A DNA stretch of 64,000 nt from CAVQCT01 sp964371785. Lineage in GTDB: Bacteria; Zixibacteria; MSB-5A5; GN15; FEB-12. This document shows positions 1 to 9,700 of this stretch, piece by piece; the first letter of the stretch is position 1, and every line of letters starts with the position of its first letter. The DNA is taken from assembly GCA_964371785.1 (NCBI GenBank), contig CAYJOL010000001.1:186001-250000 (forward strand). The letters are read 5' to 3'. The position numbers and the translations under genes are program-made. The notes below the pieces were generated by a model. The model did no database searches and was not told the origin of the DNA. It saw only the letters and a program-made list of their open reading frames with translations.

Positions 1-436
1 TCGGCACACTCTCTGACAGAAGCGCCTTGCGGGAACCGCCAGGCAATTTAAAGATAACCGGAATCGGTGGAATGAGATAGTCGCCGGTCGTGAATGTGCT
101 AAGCACAAACGTATTGTCACTGCGAAGACGGCCGTCTTTCAGGTGCGTGATCACGTCCGACTTATAGTCCTTGACATCGAATGCCCCGAGATTCGCGCCC
201 AGCGGGGGCGGAATCAGCTCATACGTCGAATCGTACGTGATTGAGATCGTATAGTTGATTAGATCACCGATGTAGATCTCCGCCTTATCCACCGAAGTCT
301 TGATTTCGATCCCCGGCAAAGACAACACGGTGTCAGCCGTCCCAGCACTCTGTGCCATAACTGGTGTGGTGCACAGAAGAGGCAAAATGGCTGCTACAGC
401 TATCAGCACGAATCGTCTGAACGTTTTCGAAGGCAT
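1..436 (-). CDS. BatD-like secreted protein (3' end cut by window edge)
   Basis: Only the N-terminal ~145 residues are present; the gene runs off the left edge. It begins MPSKTFRRFVLIAVAAILP, a signal peptide ending near PVMAQ, followed by an Ig-like beta segment (IKTSVDKAEIYIGDLINYTI, then GDYLIPPIPVIF). This is the usual start of BatD/oxygen-tolerance family proteins, in which 'X makes me vulnerable, Y is introduced' beta domains precede a C-terminal membrane helix. The ATG lies 4 bases after the stop of the TPR lipoprotein, so it is probably the last visible gene of the MoxR-DUF58 operon. The family call is inferred from pattern and context; the membrane segment cannot be seen. Confidence 0.65.
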   Translation of the reverse strand, partial: MPSKTFRRFVLIAVAAILPLLCTTPVMAQSAGTADTVLSLPGIEIKTSVDKAEIYIGDLINYTISITYDSTYELIPPPLGANLGAFDVKDYKSDVITHLKDGRLRSDNTFVLSTFTTGDYLIPPIPVIFKLPGGSRKALLSESVP

Positions 437-440
437 GTTT

Positions 441-1373
441 CTATCTGACGTTATCATCATAGAATTCTACATGTTCGGTCTGGGCAAGTTTCGAGGCATA
501 ATCGGAAAACGCACTCTGAGCCTTTTCCTGCTGGTAATTCATGAACACCTCGGCTCTTACCGAATCAAAAGGCGCGCCCTTATAGAGCTTATCTTTGTTG
601 GCCTGATAATAGTTGCGCACATCCATCGTGTCTATTTTTACGTTCGGGATGACCTTATCGACGAGGTATTTGTTGACGAGTAATTTCTTGCGGAAGTCCG
701 CTTCCTGTCTCTTGATATCCGAAGCATCGCCGTAATTGGCCCTCTCGGCCGCACGATACATCAACTCGGTGCCGACATACTGTCTAAGGAATTCGGTCTT
801 TTGCTGCCGGGTGGTGAATTGTTTTTGCACCTGTTGCGGGAGGGCCTGGATCTGGGCCTCCACATCGGACAGGTAAATCTTAGTATCTCCGATTTTCGCT
901 ACCACCGGATCATCCGAAGGATGTGGTTTACTGTCAATGTCCGTCGCCGATGCAAGCTCGCGACGGGCATCCAGTATGTTGCCCATTTTTTCGAACGACG
1001 CAATGAGGTTCTTGGCCAGTTCCTCGCTGAACGACCCATTCGGATTGATCGTTCTTGCGCGCACGTAGTAGGCCGCGGCCTGTTCATAATCATTCAGGTT
1101 CTGGTAGTATATGTTGGCAATCAGGTAATCGATATTGGCACGACGAGTCGAATCAAGAGCCGGCAGGTCAAGAACGTTCTCATATTCCTCTATTGCCGCC
1201 TTATACAGTTTATTATCCTTCAGCTGACCGGCCACATTGATACGCTGTTCAATCAGCGCCGAGTCATCGGCCTTGTTAGTGCAACCGTTAGTCAGAACCA
1301 GTGTCCCAAGGACGATCGAGAGGGCCATCAGGACTTCTGCGGACCTCCTCATCGGTGAATCCATATTTTTCAT
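441..1373 (-). CDS. Lipoprotein with TPR repeats and a SurA/PpiC N-domain-like C-terminal half
   Basis: 310 aa. A lipobox (LVLTNGC, Cys about residue 31) predicts a lipid-anchored periplasmic protein. Residues about 45-135 read as TPRs (NKLYKAAIEEYENVLDL, ADYLIANIYYQ-type helices). Residues about 155-290 resemble the peptide-binding N-domain of SurA/PpiC chaperones (VVAKIGDTKIYLSDVEAQI, then a long helical region). No parvulin catalytic domain follows. The start overlaps the DUF58 stop as ATGA and has an AAAGGGC site before it, so the genes are translationally coupled. In Bacteroidetes Bat operons a TPR protein (BatC) sits near this place, so this may be a BatC-like scaffold with an added chaperone-like module. 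Function is inferred. Confidence 0.7.
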   Translation of the reverse strand: MKNMDSPMRRSAEVLMALSIVLGTLVLTNGCTNKADDSALIEQRINVAGQLKDNKLYKAAIEEYENVLDLPALDSTRRANIDYLIANIYYQNLNDYEQAAAYYVRARTINPNGSFSEELAKNLIASFEKMGNILDARRELASATDIDSKPHPSDDPVVAKIGDTKIYLSDVEAQIQALPQQVQKQFTTRQQKTEFLRQYVGTELMYRAAERANYGDASDIKRQEADFRKKLLVNKYLVDKVIPNVKIDTMDVRNYYQANKDKLYKGAPFDSVRAEVFMNYQQEKAQSAFSDYASKLAQTEHVEFYDDNVR

Positions 1374-2245
1374 GCCCTTTTCTCCCTCATCTTGAAGAAG
1401 CTGATCAGCGGCACAATGTATGATTGGTCGGTTCGTATGCTGATGAAATCCATATTGATCATCTGGAATCCCTTTTTGAGCGCCAAATTGTCTTCTTCGG
1501 CCCGGGCGGAGAACTCTTTGCGGAACTCTCGGGAACTGGTATCGATCATGAATACTTCGCCCGTCTCCGCGTCTTCGAGCTCAATCAGTCCGATATTATC
1601 AAAGCTTGTCTCTCTTGGGTCGGAGATCTTTATCGCAATGACATCGTGCTTATTGTTGGCAATCTGAAGGGGCTTATAAAAGTTAGCCGAGAGAAAGTCC
1701 GACACGAGGAAGACCACGGATTTTCGGCGGATCACTTTATTGAAGTACTCCAGCGCACCGGAGATATCGGTCCTGATACCCTCGGGCTCAAAAAACAAGA
1801 TTTCCCGAATCAATCGTAAGACGTGTCCGCGACCTTTCTTGGGGGGCACAAATTTCTCTATTTTGTCAGTAAAGATAATCAGGCCGACCTTGTCATTATT
1901 CTTGATCGCCGAGAAAGCGAGCAGTGCGCACAGCTCGGCGGCGGTCTCGCTCTTGAATCGTTCGCGAGTACCGAATTTCCCCGATGACGATGCATCGACC
2001 AACAGCACTACCGACAATTCGCGCTCCTCGCGGAACTTCTTGATATGCGGATAGCCGGTCCGCGCGGTCACATTCCAGTCAATCAGCCGAATGTCGTCAC
2101 CCGGTTCATACTGGCGGACTTCCTCGAACTCCATCCCCTGACCTTTAAACGTGGAATGGTATTCACCGGAAAAGAGATCGTTGACCAGTCGTTTGGTCCG
2201 TATCTCTATCCGCCTGATTTTCCTGAGTACTTCTTTTGGAACCAT
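1370..2245 (-). CDS. DUF58 family protein with vWA-like domain
   Basis: 291 aa, the usual length for DUF58. The N-terminal half carries the family signature: GMEFEEVRQYEPGDDIRLIDWN at about residues 37-58, the DUF58 'YxxGDDxRxIDW' motif. It is followed by a von Willebrand A-like core with a metal-site motif, LLVDASSSGKFG, near residue 85. DUF58 proteins accompany MoxR ATPases; the pair is thought to act as a chaperone or insertase system for envelope or metalloprotein maturation. No membrane segment is seen. The gene starts 9 bases after moxR and overlaps the next gene by 4 bases, so it is mid-operon. Confidence 0.9.
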   Translation of the reverse strand: MVPKEVLRKIRRIEIRTKRLVNDLFSGEYHSTFKGQGMEFEEVRQYEPGDDIRLIDWNVTARTGYPHIKKFREERELSVVLLVDASSSGKFGTRERFKSETAAELCALLAFSAIKNNDKVGLIIFTDKIEKFVPPKKGRGHVLRLIREILFFEPEGIRTDISGALEYFNKVIRRKSVVFLVSDFLSANFYKPLQIANNKHDVIAIKISDPRETSFDNIGLIELEDAETGEVFMIDTSSREFRKEFSARAEEDNLALKKGFQMINMDFISIRTDQSYIVPLISFFKMREKRA

Positions 2246-2254
2246 AGCTCGCTA

Positions 2255-3244
2255 TTATGGCACTTCAACCGCGTCGAAAACTTTCGTGACAATATCGTCG
2301 CTGCTGATTTCTTCAGCTTCGGCTTCGTAGGTCAGCAGGACACGATGCCTGAGTACATCGTGACCGACTGCCTTGATATCCTCCGGCGTTATGTACCCGC
2401 GTCCCTTGATAAAGGCGTGCGCTTTGGCCGCCAGATTCAAATAAATGGTCGCCCGCGGCGACGCACCATACGCAATGAGATCCTTCAATTCAGTGAGACG
2501 GTATTTCTGCGGCTCACGCGTTGCGAACACGATGTTTACGATATACTCTTTGACCTTGTCGTCGACATACACGGAACGAACAACCTCGCGCGCCCTGATT
2601 ATATCAGCCGGGGTGACCACTTTGGTTACCTCGCTGACGTGCGTGCCCGTATTTCTGTCCATTATCAACCGCTCTTCGGCCGGCGTCGGATAAGTAATCT
2701 TCAACATAAGCATGAATCGATCGATCTGGGCTTCCGGTAACGGATACGTCCCTTCCTGCTCAATCGGATTCTGGGTTGCAAGCACAAGGAATGGCTCCTC
2801 GAGCTTGAACGTCTCTTCGCCAATCGTAATCTGGCGTTCCTGCATCGCTTCGAGCAACGCCGATTGGACCTTGGCGGGGGCACGGTTGATTTCATCGGCC
2901 AGCACGATATTGGTGAACAGCGGTCCCTTCTTGACCGTGAATTTGGCAGTCTGCGGGTTATAAATCATCGTGCCGACGAGGTCGGCCGGCAGAAGGTCCG
3001 GAGTGAACTGAATCCGCTGGAATTTGGCCTGTATGGCGTTGGCCAGCGTATTTACCGAAAGTGTTTTGGCCAGCCCCGGCACACCTTCGATCAGGATGTG
3101 TCCGTTGGCAAGAATCCCGACCAACAGGCGTTCGATCAGGTAGCTTTGCCCGACAATGACCTGGTTCATCTGGCCCACCAGCTTGTCCACGAACGCCGCT
3201 TCCTGCTCCACGCGCTTTTGGATTTGTTGAATATCAGTATCCAT
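2255..3244 (-). CDS. MoxR-family AAA+ ATPase
   Basis: 329 aa, standard for MoxR. Walker A is GVPGLAKT (residues 54-61), Walker B is LADEINRAP (about 115-123), and sensor 1 lies in VLATQNPIEQEGTYPLPEAQIDRF, the classic MoxR stretch. The C-terminal lid is intact (SPRATIYLNLAAKAHAF). A strong ribosome site (AGAGGATTA) precedes the ATG. MoxR proteins act in the cytoplasm as ATP-driven chaperones with vWA partners, here the DUF58 and BatD-like products on either side. It belongs to one minus-strand operon with the gene starting at 4143. Confidence 0.95.
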   Translation of the reverse strand: MDTDIQQIQKRVEQEAAFVDKLVGQMNQVIVGQSYLIERLLVGILANGHILIEGVPGLAKTLSVNTLANAIQAKFQRIQFTPDLLPADLVGTMIYNPQTAKFTVKKGPLFTNIVLADEINRAPAKVQSALLEAMQERQITIGEETFKLEEPFLVLATQNPIEQEGTYPLPEAQIDRFMLMLKITYPTPAEERLIMDRNTGTHVSEVTKVVTPADIIRAREVVRSVYVDDKVKEYIVNIVFATREPQKYRLTELKDLIAYGASPRATIYLNLAAKAHAFIKGRGYITPEDIKAVGHDVLRHRVLLTYEAEAEEISSDDIVTKVFDAVEVP

Positions 3245-3276
3245 TAATCCTCTAATCCTTCATTTATAGTGATCGC

Positions 3277-4143
3277 TTACAATTTCTCAAAAAACTCGCG
3301 TACTTCCGACTCCAACCTGATGACCGCTCCCGGCGCCGCATTTACCGGGCTGAATTTGTCCCTCTGCGCCCGCATCAGCCAACCGACAACAGTCTCAATC
3401 TGGTCGTTACTCAGAACCGTATCCTTCAGACTTCCCCTCAGGTCCGCTTCAGCAAGGTTGCCGACCCTCAGACCATAGGCGCTTTCCAGATACCGGCTTA
3501 GAATCTTATACAATCCGGTCTGAAATTTCTTCAACTCCTGCCCGGCTTCCCCTTTTACCCCTTGAAGATCACTGAGGAATTGCTCACGGGGAGTGAGCAT
3601 GGATGCAATCGCCTCCTTGGGCTGTCGTCTGTGAACGACGTATGCTACCACCAGCACGCTGAGCGAAAAGCCCACAACAACAGCTATCCACAGGTAGGGC
3701 GAGATCGGCTTTGTCTGTTCCGGCAGAATGCGAGCGCCGATCGTAATGCTCATCAGCTCGGTCACCAGTTGACCCGGAGTGCTGTCCGGCCACGTAACAT
3801 AGCTGATTGTCACTGGATCGATCTTACCAGTGCCCGATGAGGTCGGAATGAGAACGTACCGATACGTCTTGGTCGTGCTCTCCTGACCTTGTTTGATGGA
3901 AGAACTTATGGTCGAGGAGAATCCTCTTACTTGGAGACGATCCATCGATGGTTGCAGCGGCTTGTCGAAGAAATAAGCAGTCTGGGGCCCGGGCCATTGG
4001 AGAACAATCTCAAACAGGGCGCTGTCTTCATAAGCGATCTGCGATTTGTCGATCGATTGAGATATCGTCATGCCGTCCGCGAAACAGACGGCAGGAAAAC
4101 GGAAAATCAGGAGCAGCGGCAGAACAAGCAGTATCGATTTCAT
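3277..4143 (-). CDS. BatD-like membrane protein, first gene of the MoxR operon
   Basis: 288 aa. An N-terminal signal peptide (MKSILLVLPLLLIFRFPAVCFA) precedes an Ig-like beta domain (SIDKSQIAYEDSALFEIVLQWPG), whose pattern matches BatD/DUF4381-type proteins. A single membrane helix lies at about residues 145-168 (YLWIAVVVGFSLSVLVVAYVV), followed by a ~110-residue helical cytoplasmic tail. The layout suggests a periplasmic sensor or adaptor with a cytoplasmic region that could contact MoxR/DUF58. It lies 32 bases upstream of moxR. Its ribosome site is weak (GTGAAAA). It differs from the BatD-like protein at the window edge in sequence, so it is not a recent duplicate. Confidence 0.7.
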   Translation of the reverse strand: MKSILLVLPLLLIFRFPAVCFADGMTISQSIDKSQIAYEDSALFEIVLQWPGPQTAYFFDKPLQPSMDRLQVRGFSSTISSSIKQGQESTTKTYRYVLIPTSSGTGKIDPVTISYVTWPDSTPGQLVTELMSITIGARILPEQTKPISPYLWIAVVVGFSLSVLVVAYVVHRRQPKEAIASMLTPREQFLSDLQGVKGEAGQELKKFQTGLYKILSRYLESAYGLRVGNLAEADLRGSLKDTVLSNDQIETVVGWLMRAQRDKFSPVNAAPGAVIRLESEVREFFEKL

Positions 4144-4225
4144 TTTTCACAAGTCGTTAGCAATAGGTGGCTGGCCTTCGGTAAATCCTTAACCCTACAA
4201 AACTTAGATTGAACTCGCTGTTATG

Positions 4226-4231
4226 ATTATA
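4226..4231 (-). promoter_or_regulatory. Possible -10 element for the MoxR operon
   Basis: On the minus strand the 120-base gap between the UbiA gene and the BatD-like gene contains a perfect TATAAT. The matching -35 position (GAAACG, 17 bases upstream) is poor. It is the only likely promoter core in the gap, but the call rests on one hexamer. Confidence 0.3.
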
Positions 4232-4262
4232 CTGGATTTTCAGGCAAACGTTTCATAAAAAA

Positions 4263-5108
4263 TCAGCTTAACAAAAGGGCGAGCAGCCCTAAGACCATCC
4301 CGGCCTTCAGCCAGTGGCTGCCGATACGGAGCATGGTCGGTGTCGGATTTCCCCAGAGGAAGATCAGAAAACATAGAAGGGGTAAGTCTATGATATAGAC
4401 CGTGATGACCTTATAGGCGGTTCCGAACCAGCCTTCTATGACCGGTATGTACGTTGCTATTACAAGAAGTAGGAAAAAGACCAGGGCAATCAGGGCCGCC
4501 TTCTGGACGCCGACTTTTTGCGGAAGCGTTGGGACACCACAAGCCTCGTCTCCCTCAATATCTTCAATATCCTTGACGATTTCCCGAACGAGATGGAAGA
4601 GCAAGGCGAATACGGCCGCCACGAGGGGTCCCGGCAAATAGACTGCCAACACCGGGTCGACCGCGATACCACCGGTCATGAACGTCATTCCAGCCAACAG
4701 CGCAATAACCAGATTGCCGACCAGTATCATTCGCTTTACACGAAAGTTGTAAAGAAATAGTAAGCCTATCGTTACGACAGCAACAAGCGCCACCCATAAA
4801 TTTACGGCGAACGCGAGCAGAACGGCGACAATATTGAATACTACGGCAACTTTCCACGCAATATTGATGCTGAGTTCCCCCTTGACAAGCACGCGGTCGG
4901 GATGACTGATCGCGTCGATTCTAACATCCCTGATATCATTCACAATATTCCCTGCCGCGCATACCAACAGAGCGGCCAGTGAAGCAATCGCGGGGCCGTA
5001 GTACACCGGATGAACCCAGGCCAAATACGAACCTACCCACACACCGACCAGGGCGAGCAGGCAATTGATCGGTCTGACAAGTCTGAGAATCGGGAATATG
5101 GAGGTCAT
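4263..5108 (-). CDS. UbiA-family prenyltransferase (geranylgeranylglyceryl-phosphate-type or quinone-type)
   Basis: 281 aa with about eight membrane helices. Both UbiA Asp-rich motifs are visible: NDIRDVRIDAISHPDRVL (about residues 57-74) and DIEDIEGDEACGVPTL (about 180-195), which bind Mg-diphosphate of the prenyl donor. The first motif followed by 'SHPDRxL..G' is common in the digeranylgeranylglyceryl-phosphate synthase-like and chlorophyll/heme-side-chain branch; the acceptor cannot be settled from sequence. It sits 38 bases after the BamA-like gene, probably the last gene of the long T9SS-like operon, though a cytoplasmic-membrane lipid enzyme is an odd partner there. A quinone or membrane-lipid role are both open. 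Confidence 0.85.
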   Translation of the reverse strand: MTSIFPILRLVRPINCLLALVGVWVGSYLAWVHPVYYGPAIASLAALLVCAAGNIVNDIRDVRIDAISHPDRVLVKGELSINIAWKVAVVFNIVAVLLAFAVNLWVALVAVVTIGLLFLYNFRVKRMILVGNLVIALLAGMTFMTGGIAVDPVLAVYLPGPLVAAVFALLFHLVREIVKDIEDIEGDEACGVPTLPQKVGVQKAALIALVFFLLLVIATYIPVIEGWFGTAYKVITVYIIDLPLLCFLIFLWGNPTPTMLRIGSHWLKAGMVLGLLALLLS

Positions 5109-5146
5109 TGCCCGACGATAGAAAATTGCCTGGTTTGAGTCAACTT

Positions 5147-6769
5147 TTATATCGATGAGCTGATTTCGATTGAAAGTCGGGGCTGGTCAAAAGGAATGTC
5201 CGGGTTCCATCCGAGCGAGAGTTTAATCGATCTAAGAGTGTTTACGACGGCAAGGCCGAAACCATAGCCATTAATATAGCGCTCCTGCGAGCCAACACTG
5301 CCATCTGCGTTCTTAATCCGGTTGTTGACATATGCACCATCGTAGAACAATAAGAGAAATCCAGAACCAAACCTCCAGCGTGGCTCGAAAGTGCCGAATC
5401 CGGTCCGCACCGCACTGTATTGCTCGTTGCGATACCCCCGGACCGTCCCTGGACCGCCCACAAAATACAGCTCCGAGAGCGGCGGAAATTCCTCGGCCGT
5501 CTCCAGGCCGCGATACCCCAGGCCCAGACGAATCACGATACCTCCGGCCAACGGGTGATAGTAATCCGATGATATACTGTTTCTCACTTCATTGAAACTC
5601 GACTGGCCGGCCGAAGACACCGACGTATCGACTGAATACGAGCGGAAATCAAAACCAATATCCCATCGGCCCGATAATCCAGAGGAAGGATTGAGCTTGT
5701 CGTTGACACCGGAGCGCGCGATCGAGAATGATGCCGAATAACTGCTGTACGACCGGTAGTCGTTCGACGGCTCCACGGTACGGCCACCCAGATGTAATCC
5801 TGCAGTGAATTCGGAAGAGATCGAAGTCTCATAACCGGCTCCGACAGCGAATTCATAAAACTCATCCCGATAATCGCGAGTGGCCGCTCGACCGCTGACA
5901 AGCCCCTTGCCTATCACAAACATTGGTTGACTATAAGAGATATCGAGTAACTGCCGTCGCGTGTCCCGCTTTTCTGACAGAATGCTGATACTTCGCCCAC
6001 TGCCGAATAAGTTTCGGAAACTGAGATTGAGATTCCACACGACTGCCGAAGCGGTTCCCGGCAGGTAACCTCCGCCCCCTTCTATGCTGACTTGGGGAGG
6101 TTCGATGAAATCAAGTTCGGCGCTTGCTCCGGTGAATCCGGGAAGCGGCAGTATCTTCACAGGCGGAAGGAAAGTCACGAAGGGAATTGCTCTGGCCTGT
6201 CTATCAAGATCATCAATCTTACGGGCCGTGAGCGGCGAAAGGGTGTCTACGGTCAAGTATCTCCGGATCAAACTCGGATCAGTCCGCTTAAGCCCTGCCA
6301 GTTTCAGGCCCTGGAATCGCATTAACGGCCCAAGGTTGGCCCTGGCTTCTACAGCTACACCATGTTCATGTTTTCTCACAGACTGCACGGTAAGTTCAGG
6401 ATATAGATAACCGGACTCTCTAAAAATAGACAGGGCATTTGCAAAGTACTCACTTGCCTGTTTCGCGCGGAATGGAACGCCGGGGAGTAATGTCATGGCC
6501 GTGTCGCCCATGATACAAAGGGTATCGAAGGAGTACTGATTTCCCGCCCTGATAATCAGGCTATCATTGCGACTTCGAACCGTTGCGTCGAGATACCCTT
6601 CGTTCTGTAATAGAGTCAAAATTGAGTCGGACAGACTCGAGGTCCCGGTCATGACTGAGTTGAGATTGATCTTCGTTGAAGGCGACTTACCTTCGTAAAC
6701 TACCTCGGCGCCTGCAACGGCAGAAGTAAAGGTAAGTAACAAGCTGAGTGTCAGCCAATAGCGAATCAT
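5147..6769 (-). CDS. BamA/Omp85-like outer-membrane protein
   Basis: 540 aa from the ATG at 6769. The longer frame adds 18 residues inside the preceding gene, whereas this start directly precedes a clean signal peptide (MIRYWLTLSLLLTFTSAVAGA). Residues about 30-220 look like POTRA domains (NEGYLDATVRSRND, then LKRTDPSLIRRYLTVDTLSPLTARKIDDL). The rest is a 16-strand-type barrel with Omp85 features: GLSGRWDIGFDF, a loop motif FVGGPGTVRGYRNEQYSA (the conserved VRGY/F L6 region, about residue 445) and a C-terminal strand LSIEISSSI. Only one base separates it from the stop of the large barrel gene, so it is translationally coupled. Omp85 proteins insert or translocate proteins at the outer membrane; the fixed partnership suggests it serves the neighbouring T9SS-like proteins. 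Confidence 0.85.
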   Translation of the reverse strand: MIRYWLTLSLLLTFTSAVAGAEVVYEGKSPSTKINLNSVMTGTSSLSDSILTLLQNEGYLDATVRSRNDSLIIRAGNQYSFDTLCIMGDTAMTLLPGVPFRAKQASEYFANALSIFRESGYLYPELTVQSVRKHEHGVAVEARANLGPLMRFQGLKLAGLKRTDPSLIRRYLTVDTLSPLTARKIDDLDRQARAIPFVTFLPPVKILPLPGFTGASAELDFIEPPQVSIEGGGGYLPGTASAVVWNLNLSFRNLFGSGRSISILSEKRDTRRQLLDISYSQPMFVIGKGLVSGRAATRDYRDEFYEFAVGAGYETSISSEFTAGLHLGGRTVEPSNDYRSYSSYSASFSIARSGVNDKLNPSSGLSGRWDIGFDFRSYSVDTSVSSAGQSSFNEVRNSISSDYYHPLAGGIVIRLGLGYRGLETAEEFPPLSELYFVGGPGTVRGYRNEQYSAVRTGFGTFEPRWRFGSGFLLLFYDGAYVNNRIKNADGSVGSQERYINGYGFGLAVVNTLRSIKLSLGWNPDIPFDQPRLSIEISSSI

Positions 6770-6770
6770 A

Positions 6771-9700
6771 CTAAAACCCCGCCACAAACTCGCCGCGTCC
6801 GACAACCCGGGCCACTCGGTCATCGGAGTGGCGACCCGACAGTGAGAAATTGATTCGCATACTATTGGAAAGTCCGTATCTCAACGCCACCGACCAAATA
6901 GCGCCTCGTCTCCCGGAGTGGTTGTCCGTGAGAACATATGAGATGTATTGACCGTCTGATTCGAGACTCTGGCCGTACAGCTCGACCGAATTTCGAAGTT
7001 CTCCCTTGCTGATCACCTGTAACCGCGACTCCAGCAGCAATGAATACAACTTCGAGAGCTGGCCGTCATCCGATTTCGCACGCCGGTAACCGACCGTACC
7101 TGCGAGTTCATGCTTGTCAATCAGTTTTCGGTATCCTCCGGACATCGTGTAGCCGGAAATATCTCCGGCCCCGCTGTAGTATGCGTCACGACTATTCTTG
7201 AACAATCCGAAGCTTTGCTCGAACGAGGACTCCCCGGCAACCTGACGGAGCTTCAGTTCTCCCTGATAGTCCTTTCGTCGGTGTCCGCTGCTATCCACGG
7301 AACGAATTTCCACGTCTTCAGTGTAGCTCAGATTGACCGCATGCCCAGAACTCAATGGTAACAGCCGCACGTCTGAGTCGTAGCGCCTGCGATAAAACAA
7401 GTATGGCTGTGTTTCATCCGAAAGAAAAGGGAGCGCCCACCAGATCTCGCGATGTCCGTCCGGAAGCAATTCTTCGTCAATGTTGGAATGAAACCGCACT
7501 TGTACGGAGGGCCAGACTTTACTGAAGTTGAACGATTTTTCTCCCTTACGTACCATTGATTTTTCCGATAGTATCTCTTCAATACGAATAAAGTTGCCGT
7601 CGGGATCCGGTACATATTGACTGTCTTGATAGATGAAGTTTCCCTGACCCGGTTCAACTTCAAGATATGTGATTCCCCGGCTGTTTCTGGTCTCGTCGGA
7701 TAATACATAGTTGGCGCCAATGTTCATTCGTTGCCGGATGTCAACGTACTGCAGATCGAGTCTGCTCAGAATGCTCCTCTCTTTGCCCTGGATGTTGTCG
7801 AGCCACTGGTATGTGACTGTACTTCCATAAGTAAGTTTGCCGAGACTCCGTGAGGAACCCCCGCTGAGACGGTTCCGCGTTAGTTGTCGGCCCCACGATC
7901 CTGTTAAGGAGTCCTCGCGATAAAATTCGTAGCTGAGTTGTTCTGATGGACTCCCGATTCCTGAACGCACTTGATGGTATCTGGTCCCGTGATTCTGACC
8001 GGAATAGTCGTTAGTCCTCCGGTCATGGTTGTAGGTAGTAGACAATGTCAAACTACGACCTATCGGCAGAGAAGCGCTGCCGGTAAGAATACTCGCATCC
8101 CCAATTTGCCTTACAGCGGATGTATCAAGTCGAGTGTGAATTCCACGCCACCCGAGAGCAAAACGGGTTTGTCCTGCCGGTCGAAGCTGAGTGTCGAATC
8201 CGCCGGCGTTTGAGGTGAGCTGACGGCGGTATGACAGGCGCGAGTAGAAGGGCGTAACGGTCACAAATCGAGCCGGTGAGAGTGTCAGGGCGACCTCGCT
8301 CAAATTTTCCGTTGTTGAAGCGACGAAATTTCCCGGAAGCAAGTAGTCGCGCTGGAAATCCGCCTGGTATAGCCGCTCACGTGATTTGAAATGAGATTCC
8401 TTCTGACGAGTGCGAAGATGAAACGAGTCGTTGTGATCGTATGCAGACCACTTGCGTACCACACTTAAATCAAAAAATGTACCTGAATTATCGTTGTCAT
8501 TGAGTGGCGAAAACAGGTTGCGGTCGAACCTGCTTTGCTGCAGGTCAGCCGTAATCTCTCCGAACACCGCGTTTCGCAGGCTAAGTTTTGTCACATAGTA
8601 GTCGGTTCGTTGCGGTGCCGGAAGCCTTACCAGGGGCCGGTAATCACCTTTGCCTTGGCCGACAAAATCATATCGTCCCCCTCCGATAAAACGGTAGTCG
8701 CCATTGCCTGAGCCGAAGTAATTGAAGGTGAGGTCGTACTGCCCGTTTCCTTGTCCAACGTACTGATAGACACTGTCCGGCAGACTGTCGGCGACAAGAG
8801 CGAAGTCCCCGGCGGTATCGGGCTGGACGCCGGAGCGTGTCGCCAGGTCGAGCTGATCGCCCACCGACGCCAACAGATCCCTGTCCTGTTGTGAAAAATC
8901 GCCCAGAAGCAACTGATTCTTGTCGTCTCCTTCACGCAGCCATCCGGCGCTGATGGAAAACGATGAGTCCGGCAGGGTCACTCCCCCTCCGGTTGTCAGA
9001 AGTTCACCTCGAAAGGTGGTTGCCAGAGGTTCATAGTCAATTTCAATCCGGCTCCTGCTATCGATAGGGTGATTGACGTTGAAGGTTATTCGTCCGGCCG
9101 GGTAATCCATGAGATAGTCGTCGTTTGCTCCACGCTTGAGCAGTGCACCGTCCAGCCAGACTGTCTCTGAACCCGGCACAACGGGCAGAACCTGAGACTC
9201 GGCGCCGATCTGGTACGGTCCCTGGGTGCCATCCGCGCCCTGAAACTTCGCCGATTCGAATCTTCCCTTGGGACGGGCAGCTGTCCCCGTAAAGTGCCAG
9301 GTCGGGCGATCAACGAGAAAAGAAGCCCCCGACACGCGCTTTCGTCCGGGCGCTCCCAGATTCAAACGTGGATCAAGGGTAATATCCCCAACCTGTGCCG
9401 TAAGCTGGGGCGAAGTCAGACGAAGGTTGACTTTGTCAAGTTCATTCAGTCGGCTGTTGGCTGTGCCGTAAGACGGGTCATATCCCCGATCAGATACAGC
9501 GCCCGTAAGTTCCAGATCATGTCCCAGTTTCCCTGAGATTGAGAGATCGAGCGACTGACCGAAATTGGATCCCCCTGTGCTTTGCGTATTGAAGCGGAAT
9601 GACTTGGCGCCGGTAATCGCAATATTGTTCTGCTCCTGCGAAACGCGAGGTGGTTCGATCGGCAAAAGCAACGGCGGGTTCGCCCCATTCGTTGTAGCGG

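Noticed and set aside
300..683. Plus-strand frame of 127 codons
   Set aside because: It lies opposite the BatD-like and TPR lipoprotein genes and has no recognisable protein pattern.
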